A DNA stretch of 64,000 nt from Egibacteraceae bacterium (GCA_030447925.1 JAUJNX010000001.1:736767-800766), one strand, 5' to 3'; positions 44,099-56,238 are shown, numbered from the stretch's first letter. The notes: a model not told the origin generated them from the letters alone. Translations and numbers: made by a program.

Positions 44099-44587
44099 AT
44101 GAACCTCCTGCTCGTGGCGATGCTGGGGGGATTGTGGGCCGCGATCCTCCTGACCGGCGTGCTCGGACGTCGTCCCCGGTCACCCATCGCCTCCGTCGAC
44201 TCCTTCGAGCGCCTCATGGACACCCTCGCACCGCTGCAGCAGATGACCACCCCCGACGACGCCGACGACGGACCTGCCTGGCGTCCCCCCCAGCCCCCGG
44301 CCCCCCCGCCGCGCGTGGTCGCGCTGCACCGCCGTCAGCAGGTCTTCCGCGCCCTGGCTGCCGCCGTGCCGGGCGCCCTCGCCGTCGCCCTGCTGTTCCG
44401 GGGCCCGGCCTGGTGGTTGCCGGTCCTCGCCGTCGCCGCCCTGCTGACCTACTCGGCGCTGCTGGTCCGCCTGCGCCGGCGGACCGCGGAACGCCGGCAG
44501 GTGGTCCGCCCGCTGGCCGAGCGCCGCGCCGACGCCACGGCCGCGTCGGCCGCGCGCGACGCGGTGCGCCGCGCCGGACAGGCCTGA
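44099..44587 (+). CDS. Small membrane protein downstream of moeA (Glpr-like position)
   Basis: A 162-aa protein: one N-terminal membrane segment (MNLLLVAMLGGLWAAILLTG), a cytosolic Pro-rich linker (PQPPAPPPR), then two closely spaced hydrophobic segments (LAVALLFRG; WLPVLAVAALLTYSALL) and a basic tail. There is no catalytic motif. The ATG at 44099 fits the membrane segment better than the ATG at 44057. In corynebacteria the receptor of the MoeA-like Glp is a membrane protein encoded in this neighbourhood. Confidence 0.65.
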   Translation: MNLLLVAMLGGLWAAILLTGVLGRRPRSPIASVDSFERLMDTLAPLQQMTTPDDADDGPAWRPPQPPAPPPRVVALHRRQQVFRALAAAVPGALAVALLFRGPAWWLPVLAVAALLTYSALLVRLRRRTAERRQVVRPLAERRADATAASAARDAVRRAGQA

Positions 44588-44617
44588 ACCGCGCGGATCA
44601 TCCCCTAAGCTCCCCGC

Positions 44618-45520
44618 ATGGCCGATGCCGTGCAGGTCCTGTGGGCGACCGCCGGGACGACGCTCACGCCGCTGGGGACGCGGGCGCTCGTCGACTTCAC
44701 CGACGGGGATACGCCCAACATCCGCATGCCCGTCCGGCTGCTGTCGGTCGACACGCCGGAGATCACCGCGGAGGACGAGGAGCGGGCACAGGAGATCGAC
44801 GCCGAGCTCCTGCAGCTCGCCGAGTGGATCGAGGCGGACCGGGCGCCGATCACCCCGCCGCTGGCCGAGGTCCTGCTGCCCAGGCTGCGCACCGGGGCGG
44901 CCGGCAGTCTCCAGTTCCGCCAGGGGAGCGAGGCGTCGGCGTTCGCCAAGGCCAACGCCGAGCGGCGCCTGGCCCGCGAGGACCAGCCGCCGCGGTCGCT
45001 GTTCGTGCGCACCGCGGACGAGCCGTTCGACGACAACGGCCGCCTGCTGGCCTACATCGCGCCGAACTTCACCCCCACCGAGCGCCGGACCCTGACCCGC
45101 GCGCAGCGCTCGACGTTCAACCTGGACCTCGTCGCCGCGGGCTGGGCCGCCACGCTGATCATCTTCCCGTCGGTGCCGGGCGAGGAGGACCTGCCGCTCC
45201 TGGTCGACGCGGCGGCGACGGCCCGGGCGGAGCGGCGGGGGATCTGGGCCGACGACGCGACCCTGCTCGCCTACGAGTACCGGTCCATGGAGCGGCTGTT
45301 CCGGATCACCCGGACGATCGTCGCCGGCGAGGAGCCGCGCGGCGGTCCCCGCGCCTGGCGCGAGCGCTACTGCGTGGACCTGCGCGACCGCACCCTGCAC
45401 GGCCCGGAGGACTGGTTCCGGGTCGACCCGGAGTACCGCCTGTTCGTCCGCCCCGACGACGTCGCCGAGGCCGTGGCCCGCCTCAACCTCGTCCCCTCCC
45501 CGTCCCTCGGCCGCGTCTGA
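44618..45520 (+). CDS. Staphylococcal-nuclease-like (SNase/TNase) protein
   Basis: A 300-aa protein with an SNase-type OB-fold spread over ~220 residues: VRLLSVDTPE (substrate Arg and metal Asp), GRLLAYIAPN (second Arg) and LVAAGWAATLI...ARAERRGIWADD. No signal peptide, and the catalytic Glu is not obvious, so activity is uncertain. Stands alone between the moa genes and tRNA-Ala. Confidence 0.65.
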   Translation: MADAVQVLWATAGTTLTPLGTRALVDFTDGDTPNIRMPVRLLSVDTPEITAEDEERAQEIDAELLQLAEWIEADRAPITPPLAEVLLPRLRTGAAGSLQFRQGSEASAFAKANAERRLAREDQPPRSLFVRTADEPFDDNGRLLAYIAPNFTPTERRTLTRAQRSTFNLDLVAAGWAATLIIFPSVPGEEDLPLLVDAAATARAERRGIWADDATLLAYEYRSMERLFRITRTIVAGEEPRGGPRAWRERYCVDLRDRTLHGPEDWFRVDPEYRLFVRPDDVAEAVARLNLVPSPSLGRV

Positions 45521-45555
45521 CCCCGCCGCGGTGGTGCTAGGCTGTCCCCTCGCAG

Positions 45556-45628
45556 GGGGCTGTAGCTCAATTGGTAGAGCGCCTCGGTCGCATCGAGGAG
45601 GTCAGGGGTTCGATTCCCCTCAGCTCCA
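45556..45628 (+). tRNA. tRNA-Ala (anticodon CGC)
   Basis: 73 nt. The acceptor GGGGCTG pairs with CAGCTCC and carries the alanine identity pair G3-U70. D-arm AGCTC...GAGC; anticodon arm CCTCG-GTCGCAT-CGAGG with anticodon CGC (codon GCG); T-arm AGGGG-TTCGATT-CCCCT; discriminator A. The CCA end is not encoded (ACCCA follows). Confidence 0.95.
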
Positions 45629-45631
45629 CCC

Positions 45632-45870
45632 ATGTTTCCGTATTCGAACCGAGACGTGGATAGCAGGCGTCGAGCGGCTGGTGATGGTCCCAGCCGTTCG
45701 ACGCGGCCCTGCCGGACGGTGATGCGGGTGAAGACCGCGGCGTTGTAGAACTTGCGGAGGCGGTCGGGAGCGCGTTGGTAGGCGTCGGCGCAGTTGCCGA
45801 CGAACCGCAGGGCGGTGGCGAGGAGGTCGCGCCACTGGTCGAGGTGGGCGGGGTGGGTGTAGCGGATCAT
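45632..45870 (-). pseudogene. Serine-recombinase C-terminal remnant
   Basis: Reads HLDQWRDLLATALRFVGNCA, DAYQRAPDRLRKFYNAAVFT, then ...TSRFEYGNMGG, which matches the end of large/resolvase-type serine recombinases (helix with CADAY, Asn-Ala-Ala-Val-F, F-E-Y-G). Only ~80 codons remain and it abuts the tRNA 3' end. Confidence 0.55.
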
Positions 45871-45990
45871 GCCGCGGTGGGGGCGGCGGTGTGGTGGGCT
45901 TGGTCGTAGTCGGCGGGGCTGTGCATGTCGCAGCGGGAGTGGCGGGCTGACCGCCCGGCGGCGGAACTCCTCCGGATACGGCGCAGGCAT
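45867..45990 (-). pseudogene. IS3-type element remnant (OrfA start joined to transposase end)
   Basis: Starts MPAPYPEEFRRRAV, the typical first residues of IS3-family OrfA. After a frame change it reads RHSRCDMHSPADYDQAHHTA to a stop, the typical C-terminus of DDE transposases (H-S-x4-SP-x-x-Y). The body between them is deleted. Confidence 0.5.
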
Positions 45991-46261
45991 CGCTCCTCCT
46001 CTCCAGGGCGCACACGCCCCGACACACGCTAGGTATCCGGAAGAAACGGGGGAACTCCACTATCCAACAGGCTGGGGAAGAACGACCCCGTCCTAGCCAG
46101 CTCCCTGAACGGGTCCGCGTCCTCGTGGTCATACGCCCGGGGCCTCGAGGTGCACCCTCGCGCCCTTGTCCGCATGGCCGAGGCGGTCGGCCGGCACACT
46201 CCTTAGCGTGCAGCAAAGAATCCGAAGGTGGGTTTATGGTCCTGGTGCGGGAGGACGTGTG
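45991..46261. other. Leader region without a recognised gene
   Basis: About 270 bp. A plus-strand frame from ~46076 to 46205 reads NDPVLASSLNGSASSWSYAR and on to a TAG, without a start or a family match. GGGAGG near 46250 is the ribosome binding site of the following gene. Confidence 0.3.
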
Positions 46262-46768
46262 ATGAGCGCAACATGCAAACCGTTCAGGAGACGCACTGGC
46301 GCTCTGTCCGCCATCCTCGCGGCTGTGCTGCTCGTGTCGCTGGCGCCCCCCAGCGCTGCGGCGACCACCATCGACGTCTGGGGTGGCGAGCGGCACGCGA
46401 TGTACTGCTGGACCGCGCCTGACGAAGCCCGGTGCGACGTGGGCGCCCTGTACCGGTTGGTCCTCGGTCGCCCGCCTGACTCGGCGGGACTCGACTTCTG
46501 GTCCGCGCAGGTACGCAGCGGGAACAAGTCGCTCGCAGAGGTCAGGGTCGTCCTCGCGAGGTCCGCGGAGGCGCGGAACCGGGTGGCGAGGATCTACGAC
46601 GCCTGCCTGCTCCGCCGAGCCGATCCCGGCGGTCTCGAGTACCGCCTGGGCCGTCTGGCGAGCGGCCAGTCGACGATGTACCGGGAGGCGTACGCGATCT
46701 CGAGATCCGCGGAGGCCGCCTCGAAGGGCTACCCCTGCACCATCAGGCTGGTGGAGCCAGGGGTGTAG
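46262..46768 (+). CDS. Secreted DUF4214-domain protein
   Basis: A 168-aa protein. Signal peptide: basic start, then ALSAILAAVLLVSLAPPSAAA. The mature part has a DUF4214 unit (ALYRLVLGRPPDSAGLDFWS, then VVLARSAEARNR) and a second, weaker copy (YDACLLRRADPGGLEYRLGR, then ISRSAEA). DUF4214 is found in surface and S-layer-associated proteins; function unknown. ATG chosen behind GGAGG; the GTG just before it is possible. Confidence 0.8.
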   Translation: MSATCKPFRRRTGALSAILAAVLLVSLAPPSAAATTIDVWGGERHAMYCWTAPDEARCDVGALYRLVLGRPPDSAGLDFWSAQVRSGNKSLAEVRVVLARSAEARNRVARIYDACLLRRADPGGLEYRLGRLASGQSTMYREAYAISRSAEAASKGYPCTIRLVEPGV

Positions 46769-46796
46769 CTGCGAGCACCGCCCGGAGGAGGGCAGC

Positions 46797-47232
46797 GCAG
46801 GCCGTCCTGGCCTCCTTCCGCAGTTGGGAGGAGGCGGAGGCGGCGCGGCGGTACTTGGACGAGTTCGCGTCCCCGCCGGGCAGGTGGACGTTGCCGCCCG
46901 CGGCGTCCGACCGGTCGAGATCGTGACCGACCCGCGCAGCTCTGCCCTCGCCACGGCCGAGGGCGCGATCGTCGGCGGCGGGCTGGGTCTGGTCGCCGCC
47001 CTGTTCCCCATCGACGCGCTCGCCCCGGCGCTGGCCGGTCTGGCCGGGGTCGTCGCCGGTGCGGCGCTGGGCGCCTTCGCGCACGCCGCCGTGGGCTAGC
47101 GGGCGGAGCTGGTGCTGCGCTCGACCCTTGACGCGGACCGCTACGACCTGGTCGCCGGCCCCGAGGTGGGCCTGGAGCGGGCCACCCGCTTCCTCCGGGC
47201 CCACGAGGTCGCCCGCCTGGTCCCGCACCCGC
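46797..47232 (+). pseudogene. General-stress-protein (YflT/17M-like) remnant
   Basis: Reads AVLASFRSWEEAEAARRYLD, then after a shift near 46865 VDVAARGVRPVEIVTDP, then a Gly/Ala hydrophobic hairpin (AIVGGGLGLVAALFPIDALA, later LAGVVAGAALGAFAHAA) to a TAG at 47097. In the same frame it continues LRSTLDADRYDLVAGPE. Order and spacing match small stress proteins with a YflT-type fold and a central hydrophobic loop. The start codon is missing. Confidence 0.5.
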
Positions 47233-47340
47233 CCGCCCCCGCCGCGGCGCGCCGCGCCGCCCTGGCCTGGCCTGGCCTGACGGGCTTCAACAGATGCCAC
47301 GTCCACAAAGTCGAACCGTCCGTACTGGTCCGCCGTTCGG

Positions 47341-49290
47341 TCAGCGCACCTCGCCGATGATGTCGGCGGCGGTTTCGCGCAGGGTCGCGGGCAGGAGACC
47401 TGCATCGGCCAGGTCTTTCAGCGCTTCCGCGCTGACCGCGCGGCTCAGCGCCTCTGCCTGGTCACGCTGGAGGCGGCCTGGCTCCCCATCGGCATCCATG
47501 CGCCCCAGCGCGTCGAGCGCGGTGTTCTCCAACCCGTGGAAGGCCTCGGTGGCCCGGCCGAGCACCTCCCGGTCCAGGCCCGGGATGCGTTGCAACGACT
47601 GCAGGGCGCCGGCGGCCCGGGCAGCCCCGAGTCGCCGACCCGTCGCCTCCGCGTAGGCCAAGGCCCCGGGGTCCTCGCCCGCCGGCTGCGGCAGACGGGC
47701 GACCACCGCGGTGACCAGTCGGTCGACGCGGGGGAGCACGCCCCGTCTGCCCTCCACGATCGCCGACCGACCGAGGTTCACCTCGTCGATCTGATCGTCG
47801 ACCTCGTGCAGCAGCAGTCGCGCCACCGTGGGGGGCAGCACCTCCTGGTCGCTCAGCCGCTGGTAGGTGTCCCGCTCGACCGTCAGGCCCTGCCGGGTCA
47901 CGGTCTGGAGCTGCTCGTCCCGGGACAGTTCCAGGCGCTCCAGTTCATCCCACGCCTCCTGCTCGGCGCGTTCCAGACGGGCGAGCACGACCGAGTCGTC
48001 GATCCCAAGGGTCGCCAGGCGCCCGCGCGCCTCTCTGCTCGCCGCCACCCGAGCCGCCGCACCCAGGAACGCGTCAGCTCTGCTCGGCTGGTCGAGCCTG
48101 AGGCGGCGGACCAGCCAGCCGATGGTGGTCGCGTTGATGAGCAGGGTCGCCAGCACCACGCCGCCCGTCAACGCCACGAGCGTGTCGCGGTCGGCCAGCT
48201 CCTCCGGGAGCGCGAGGGCGAGCGCCAGCGCCACCCCGCCGCGCAGACCGCCCCACACCAGCACCGCCTCGTTGCGCCGCCCCACTCGTGTGACGCCGGC
48301 GAACCGCTCGAGCGCCGCGACCAGCGGCAGGACCGCGAGGGCACGAGACACCAGGACCGCGACGATCGCCAGGCCGATCGCGGGAAGGTTCTCCGCGAGG
48401 AGCACCGGGTCGATGGCGAGACCGATCAGCAGGAAGAGCACGGCGTTGGCCACGTAGTCCAGGGACTCCCACAGCGTCTCCCAGGCCTCGCGCACGTCGG
48501 GGGAGGCACGGCTGGGAGCCAGGACGCCCAGGACGAGGCCGGCCGCGACGGTCGCCATCACCCCGGAGAAGCCGAACACGTAGTCGGCCAGCACGAAGCT
48601 GCCGTACGCCACGGCCAGCGACAGCGCCGCCGCCGGCAGGGTCGGCAGCCACGGGAGGAACGCGGCAGCGACAAGTCCGAACAGCACACCGAGGGCCGTG
48701 CCGCCGGCGAAGACCAAGAGGAAGTCGCCGATCCCGCCGGCCATGCTGACCGTGCCGCCCAGCGCCGCCACCAGGAGGATCTCGTAGGCGACGATGGCGA
48801 CGCCGTCGTTGAGCAGGCTCTCGCCCTCCACCAGCGTGAGGAGTCGCCTCGGGACACCGAGGTCGCGGAACACCGCGACAACCGCGACCGGGTCCGTCGC
48901 CGAGATCAGCGCGCCGAACAGCAGCGCCGCGGGCAGCGCCAGGCCGAGGCCGAGATGCAGGGTCACCCCGACGAGGGCGGCCGACACGGCCAGCGCGACC
49001 ACGGCGAGCACGAGGATCGCCAGCAGGTCGCGCACGAACGCCCGCACCGACAGCCCCAGCGACGCCGCGAAGACGAGCACGGGCAGGAACAGGAACACGA
49101 GCACTTCCTCGAACGCCTCGCCCTGCAGCGGGTTGACCACCCCGTACGACCGCCCCAGTCCACCGGCCGCGAAGCCGGCCAGCGCCAGCAGCACGGTCAC
49201 GGGCAGGCGGAGCTTGCGGGCGAGGAGCCCCGCGAGCACCGCGACGCCGAGAAGCCCCGAGACCAGCAGCAGCCACAACGGGAGGGTCAT
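47341..49290 (-). CDS. CPA1-family Na+(K+)/H+ antiporter
   Basis: A 649-aa NhaP/NHE-type protein with ~12 membrane segments (residues 1-~400) and a ~240-aa cytosolic tail. ATDPVAVVAVFRDLG (131-145) and GESLLNDGVAIV with Asn161-Asp162, the electroneutral N-D pair. Tail helices such as RLERAEQEAWDELERLELSR are probably regulatory. Contrast with the D-D CPA2 antiporter in the cluster. Confidence 0.9.
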   Translation of the reverse strand: MTLPLWLLLVSGLLGVAVLAGLLARKLRLPVTVLLALAGFAAGGLGRSYGVVNPLQGEAFEEVLVFLFLPVLVFAASLGLSVRAFVRDLLAILVLAVVALAVSAALVGVTLHLGLGLALPAALLFGALISATDPVAVVAVFRDLGVPRRLLTLVEGESLLNDGVAIVAYEILLVAALGGTVSMAGGIGDFLLVFAGGTALGVLFGLVAAAFLPWLPTLPAAALSLAVAYGSFVLADYVFGFSGVMATVAAGLVLGVLAPSRASPDVREAWETLWESLDYVANAVLFLLIGLAIDPVLLAENLPAIGLAIVAVLVSRALAVLPLVAALERFAGVTRVGRRNEAVLVWGGLRGGVALALALALPEELADRDTLVALTGGVVLATLLINATTIGWLVRRLRLDQPSRADAFLGAAARVAASREARGRLATLGIDDSVVLARLERAEQEAWDELERLELSRDEQLQTVTRQGLTVERDTYQRLSDQEVLPPTVARLLLHEVDDQIDEVNLGRSAIVEGRRGVLPRVDRLVTAVVARLPQPAGEDPGALAYAEATGRRLGAARAAGALQSLQRIPGLDREVLGRATEAFHGLENTALDALGRMDADGEPGRLQRDQAEALSRAVSAEALKDLADAGLLPATLRETAADIIGEVR

Positions 49291-49463
49291 GCCGTCTTCT
49301 TCGGTCGCTGGTGACGCGCGCGGTCGGGCAACCCGGCGGGCGACGTACGCCGCGCTCGACGACCGCCGCGATCGAGATCATCGCACCGCGTGTCGTCCAC
49401 CGGTGGTCCTGATCCGCGGCGCAGCGGCGCGCCGGCGGCCCGCGACATGGCACGATCTCGCGC

Positions 49464-49916
<453 letters not shown>

Positions 49917-49921
49917 CCGGC

Positions 49922-50332
49922 ATGGATATCACCATCCACTACGCCTTCCTCCCGCACACCGACGCGGACGCCGCGCTCGGCTTCTACCGCGACACCCTCG
50001 GCTTCGAGGTCCGCAACGACGTCGGCTACGAGGGCCTGCGCTGGATCACCGTCGGGCCGCCCAACCAGCCGGGCACGTCCATCGTCCTGCACCCGCCGGC
50101 CGCCGAGCCGGGCATCACCGACGACGAGCGCCGCACCATCCTCGAACTGATCGCCAAGGGCACCTACGCCGCCATCACCCTGGCCACCAAGGACCTCGAC
50201 GGCGTCTTCGACCGGCTGCAGGCCGGCGGCGCCGAGGTCGTCCAGGAGCCGACCGAGCAGCCGTACGGGGTGCGCGACTGCGCCTTCCGCGACCCGACCG
50301 GCAACATGATCCGCATCAGTGAGCTGCGCTGA
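49922..50332 (+). CDS. VOC-family protein
   Basis: A 136-aa glyoxalase-fold protein: HYAFLPHTDADAALGFYRDT, then AITLATKDLDGVFDRLQAGG, then CAFRDPTGNMIRISEL with the C-terminal metal-ligand Glu. Bleomycin-resistance-like proteins of this size sequester drugs. Lies between AraC and a UvrA-like ATPase, consistent with a resistance unit (inference). Confidence 0.85.
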   Translation: MDITIHYAFLPHTDADAALGFYRDTLGFEVRNDVGYEGLRWITVGPPNQPGTSIVLHPPAAEPGITDDERRTILELIAKGTYAAITLATKDLDGVFDRLQAGGAEVVQEPTEQPYGVRDCAFRDPTGNMIRISELR

Positions 50333-50390
50333 GCCGCCGGCCATCACCGACGGTGGACGCCGCCGCGACCGAGCCGGCGAAGGAGAGACG

Positions 50391-52754
<2,364 letters not shown>

Positions 52755-52771
52755 CCGGGGACGCGCGCCCG

Positions 52772-53932
52772 GTGGGCTACGGTCGGGGCCTGGAACGCTG
52801 CGATGTCCTCGTCGTCGGCGCCGGACTCGCAGGGCTGGAGGTGGCGCGGCTGCTGGCCGGGCGCGGGCTGGACGTGCTGCTGGTGGACCGGCGCCGCCGC
52901 CTGCGCTCCGGCGTCGCGACCACGGGCATCTTCGTCCGGCGCACCCTGGAGACCTACCCGCTGCCGGAGGACTGCCTGGGCCCCGCGGTGCGCCACGTCA
53001 CGCTCGTGTCGCCGGCGGGCCGCCGCCTGGACCTCGCCAGCGACGTCGACGAGTTCCGCGTCGGCCTCATGGGCGAGCTGTACGAGCGCTGGCTCGCGGC
53101 GGCCACGGCGGAGGGGGCGCGCTGGGCGCCGGGGACGTCGCTGGAGGCGCTGCAACCGATCACCGGCGGTGCGCAGGCCCGGCTGCGCGACCGCGACGGG
53201 GTGCGGGACGTGACCGCGCGCTTCGTCATCGGCGCGGACGGCTGGCGCTCCACGGTCGCCCGGGAGCTGGGGCTGGACCGCAACCGGGAGGCCATCGTCG
53301 GCGCGGAGGTCGTGTACCGGGGCGTCCCGCTGACGGGGCCGCCGCGCTTCGTGTGCGTCCTGGACCCGCGCCTGGCGCCCGGCTACCTCGCGTGGATCGT
53401 CCACGACGGTGTCGAGACCCACGTCGGGGTCGGCGGCCACGCGCGGCGCTACGCGGTGCGGGAGGCGCTGGAGGCGTTCATCCGGCAGGCCGGGCGGTTC
53501 GTCGACCTCGGCGCGGGCGAGGAGGTGGAGCGGCGCGGCGGCGCGATCCCCGTCGGCGGGGTGCTGCGGCGGATCGTCAACCGCCGCGGCCTGCTGGTGG
53601 GCGACGCCGCGGGCGCCGTCTCGCCGCTGACCGCCGGCGGCCTGGACCCCTGCCTGCGGCTGTCGGCGCTGGCGGCGGAGGTCACCCACCGCTACCTCGC
53701 CGGAGGGGACCCGCGGGTCCTGGCCCCCTACGACGGCCGGTGGTTCCGCCGCCGGTTCCGCAGCCGGCTCCTGCTGCGCCGGGCGCTGGTGGCGCTGGAG
53801 ACCCCGCAGCTGCTGGAGATCGGGTGCGCGCTGCTGCGCACCCCTCCCGGCGCGGCGCTGGCCCGCGCCGTCTTCTTCGGCCGCGGTTCGTTCCCCGACC
53901 ACCCGCTGGCGCCGCAGGCCGGGCCGCGCTAG
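52772..53932 (+). CDS. FAD-dependent oxidoreductase (geranylgeranyl-reductase-like)
   Basis: A 386-aa flavoprotein: VVGAGLAGLEVARLLAGRG (FAD loop), GADGWRSTVARELG and LLVGDAAGAVSPLTAGGLDP. The last motif, with S/P and G-G-L, resembles the geranylgeranyl-reductase/halogenase branch, but W-x-W-x-I-P is absent. Substrate unknown. Start: the GTG is the only reasonable codon before the FAD loop. Stops convergently with the SDR (4-bp overlap). Confidence 0.75.
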   Translation: MGYGRGLERCDVLVVGAGLAGLEVARLLAGRGLDVLLVDRRRRLRSGVATTGIFVRRTLETYPLPEDCLGPAVRHVTLVSPAGRRLDLASDVDEFRVGLMGELYERWLAAATAEGARWAPGTSLEALQPITGGAQARLRDRDGVRDVTARFVIGADGWRSTVARELGLDRNREAIVGAEVVYRGVPLTGPPRFVCVLDPRLAPGYLAWIVHDGVETHVGVGGHARRYAVREALEAFIRQAGRFVDLGAGEEVERRGGAIPVGGVLRRIVNRRGLLVGDAAGAVSPLTAGGLDPCLRLSALAAEVTHRYLAGGDPRVLAPYDGRWFRRRFRSRLLLRRALVALETPQLLEIGCALLRTPPGAALARAVFFGRGSFPDHPLAPQAGPR

Positions 53933-54717
53933 TCCGTGCGGGGCTTGGTCTGGGCGGCGTGGGCCGCGGCCTGGCCGGTCTCCGGCAGGACCCGCGCGCT
54001 GGCGACCTGCGCGGTGTTCTTGATGCTGCCGGCGACCACGTGGTCCTTGCCGGCCATCAGCGCCGCGAAGCCCTCGCGGGCCACCTCGGCCGCGTCGTCC
54101 TTGCTGCTGTTCGCCGCCACGGTGTCCTCCATGCCCGCGCGGTCGAAGAACTGGGTGTCGGTCGGGCCGGGCTGGAGCGCGGTCACGGTCACGCCGGTGT
54201 CCTTCAGCTCGTGGCGGATCGCCTGGGCGAAGGACTGCAGGAACGCCTTGGACGCGGCGTAGGTCGCGTAGTACGGGCCGGGCATCGAGGCCGCCACCGA
54301 CGAGGTCACGAGCACCTTCCCGGAGCCGCGGCCCACCATCCCGGGCAGCACCCGCTTGGCCAGGTGCACCGTCGAGGTGACGTTGAGCGCGATCAGCCGC
54401 AGGTCGTCCTCGAGCGGGATGTCCCGGGCGAAGTCGCCGTTGACCCCGACGCCCGCGTTGAGGGCCACGGCGTCCACCGCGCCGTCCGGCACCGCCGACC
54501 ACACCCGCTCGACCCCGTCGAAGGTGGACAGGTCCGCCTGCACCGCCCACACCCGGGCGCCCCCGGCGGACAGGGCCGCCTCCGCCGATGTGAGGTCGTC
54601 CTCGGCGGTGATGACCACGTCGAAGCCGTTGTCGACGAACTGGCGCGCGAGCTCCAGTCCGATGCCGCTGGACGCGCCCGTGACCAGGGCGAGGGGTCGG
54701 GCCGCGGGGTCCGTCAC
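53929..54717 (-). CDS. Short-chain dehydrogenase
   Basis: A 262-aa SDR: TGASSGIGLEL, LNAGVG, VTSSVAA and YAASKAFLQSF. Belongs to the DltE/YqjQ-like group rather than FabG. Asp/Glu-rich after strand 2 (TAEDD), suggesting NAD. GAGGAG precedes the GTG. No clear functional partner. Confidence 0.85.
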   Translation of the reverse strand: MTDPAARPLALVTGASSGIGLELARQFVDNGFDVVITAEDDLTSAEAALSAGGARVWAVQADLSTFDGVERVWSAVPDGAVDAVALNAGVGVNGDFARDIPLEDDLRLIALNVTSTVHLAKRVLPGMVGRGSGKVLVTSSVAASMPGPYYATYAASKAFLQSFAQAIRHELKDTGVTVTALQPGPTDTQFFDRAGMEDTVAANSSKDDAAEVAREGFAALMAGKDHVVAGSIKNTAQVASARVLPETGQAAAHAAQTKPRTD

Positions 54718-54830
54718 GTGTGCTCCTCTGCGAGGTCCGGCGTTGCGGGTCCACCGCTACCCGGCCGGGCCGCCCGAGGAACCCGCCGGCCCGCCCGGAC
54801 CGCAGCCGCCGCGGGGCGGGGGAGGCATGG

Positions 54831-55292
54831 TCAGCGCCAGACGCGCTGGAGGGCGGCGCGGGCGAGCAGCGCGGCGGCGGCGAGCACCAGGGCCGCGCGG
54901 ACGGGGCCGGAGGCGAGCAGGGCGATGGCGTAACCGGCCCGCGGGAGGCGCAGGACCAGCCGGCCGAGGCTGCCGTGCGGGGGGAGGGACCACTCCTCGC
55001 TGCCCGTGTTGGCGTCGCCGCGGGTGACCACGTCGACCGCGCCGGGACGGCGGGCGACCGCGCGCACCCGGTGGGTCACCAGCCGGTCGTCCGCATCGCG
55101 GTCGCGGAACGTGACGACGTCGCCGACGGCGATCCCGCGCGCCGCGATCGAGCGGACCACGATGGCGTCGCCGGTCTGGATGGCCGGCGCCATGCTGCCG
55201 GAGCGCACGACCAGCAGCCGCCACCCGCCCGCGCCGGTGAGGACCGCGACGGCGAGCACCGCCACGGCGGCGCCGAGTAGCCGGACGCCCAC
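54831..55292 (-). CDS. Signal peptidase I of the SipW/archaeal type (S26B)
   Basis: A 153-aa membrane protease: N-terminal membrane segment, nucleophile Ser33 (SGSMAPAI), His74 (LVTHRV) in place of the usual Lys, and Asp93 (TRGDAN). C-terminal second hydrophobic segment. The Ser-His form is typical of SipW, which processes special secreted proteins. No obvious substrate gene is next to it. Confidence 0.85.
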   Translation of the reverse strand: MGVRLLGAAVAVLAVAVLTGAGGWRLLVVRSGSMAPAIQTGDAIVVRSIAARGIAVGDVVTFRDRDADDRLVTHRVRAVARRPGAVDVVTRGDANTGSEEWSLPPHGSLGRLVLRLPRAGYAIALLASGPVRAALVLAAAALLARAALQRVWR

Positions 55293-55380
55293 GTCAGGCG
55301 CCGGCGGGGGAGGAGGTGCGTGCGGCCATGCCCCATCTGTCGAGCGGCGCGCCGCCGCGCTTGAGCCCCGGGGGCGGGGA

Positions 55381-55893
55381 TCAGCCGCGCCGCTCCCACA
55401 GCCCGCGCAGGTAGGCGGCCTGCCCGACGTGCTGCAGGCCGTCCCCGACGACGCTCACCAACCGCACGCCCGCGGTCACGGGCGGGTCCCAGGCCTCGTC
55501 GATGACGCGGTCGAGGTCGGCGGGGCCGTAGCCGGCCAGCACCTTCGCCGTCCGGGCGGCCACCGCGTCGTGGTACTCGACCAGCGCGCCCGCGTCGTCC
55601 GGCCGCAGCGCGGCGACCTCGGCCGGGCCGTGCCCGTAGCCGGTGTCGGTGGCCCCGGCGGGCAGCCCGAAGCGCTCGGCCCAGCCGTCGGACTCCCACA
55701 CCTGGTCGAGCCCGGCCATGTCGGCCACGTGGTCGTCCTGGATGCGGGTCAGGTGCCACACCAGCCACCCGATCGAGTTCGCCCCGGGGTCGGGGCGCCA
55801 GACCAGCGCCTCAGCGGGCAGGTCGCCCACGGTGTGGACGGCCAGGTCGCGGATCCGGCTCACCGCGTCGCTCAGCACCTCAGCAGCTTCCAT
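55381..55893 (-). CDS. DinB-family (DUF664) protein
   Basis: A 170-aa four-helix DinB protein: SIGWLVWHLTRIQDDHVAD and GDGLQHVGQAAYLRG carry the His triad for metal. In mycothiol-producing actinobacteria such proteins are thiol-dependent transferases/isomerases. ATG start; single gene. Confidence 0.85.
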   Translation of the reverse strand: MEAAEVLSDAVSRIRDLAVHTVGDLPAEALVWRPDPGANSIGWLVWHLTRIQDDHVADMAGLDQVWESDGWAERFGLPAGATDTGYGHGPAEVAALRPDDAGALVEYHDAVAARTAKVLAGYGPADLDRVIDEAWDPPVTAGVRLVSVVGDGLQHVGQAAYLRGLWERRG

Positions 55894-56238
55894 GGCGGCA
55901 GCGTACCGGACGTCCGGACGGCACGACGAACCGGGCGCTCCGGGCGCCGGCTCAGGCGCCGGGGAGCCGGCGAGCGAGGACCGCGGGCGGCACGCGGGGC
56001 TGCGGGTGGGTGTGCGGGGCGCTGGTGCGGGCGAGCTCGCGGCGGAGGCAGGCGAGGCAGCGCAGCGCTCGACCCTCGCCGGCCCCCGGCCAGGAGGGCC
56101 GCGATCCGCTCGCACTCCGCCGCCCGCCCCAACAGCAGGAACGCGATGGTAAGGGGAGCAGCGGTACCTGCCATAGGGGACGAATGGCTGCCGATCGGGG
56201 TGCCCCGGCCGACGGCGGGGGAAGGGGTACGGTCGCGC

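Noticed and set aside
52772..53932. Second halogenase in the FAD oxidoreductase
   Set aside because: It lacks the W-x-W-x-I-P motif and has a geranylgeranyl-reductase-like GD region.
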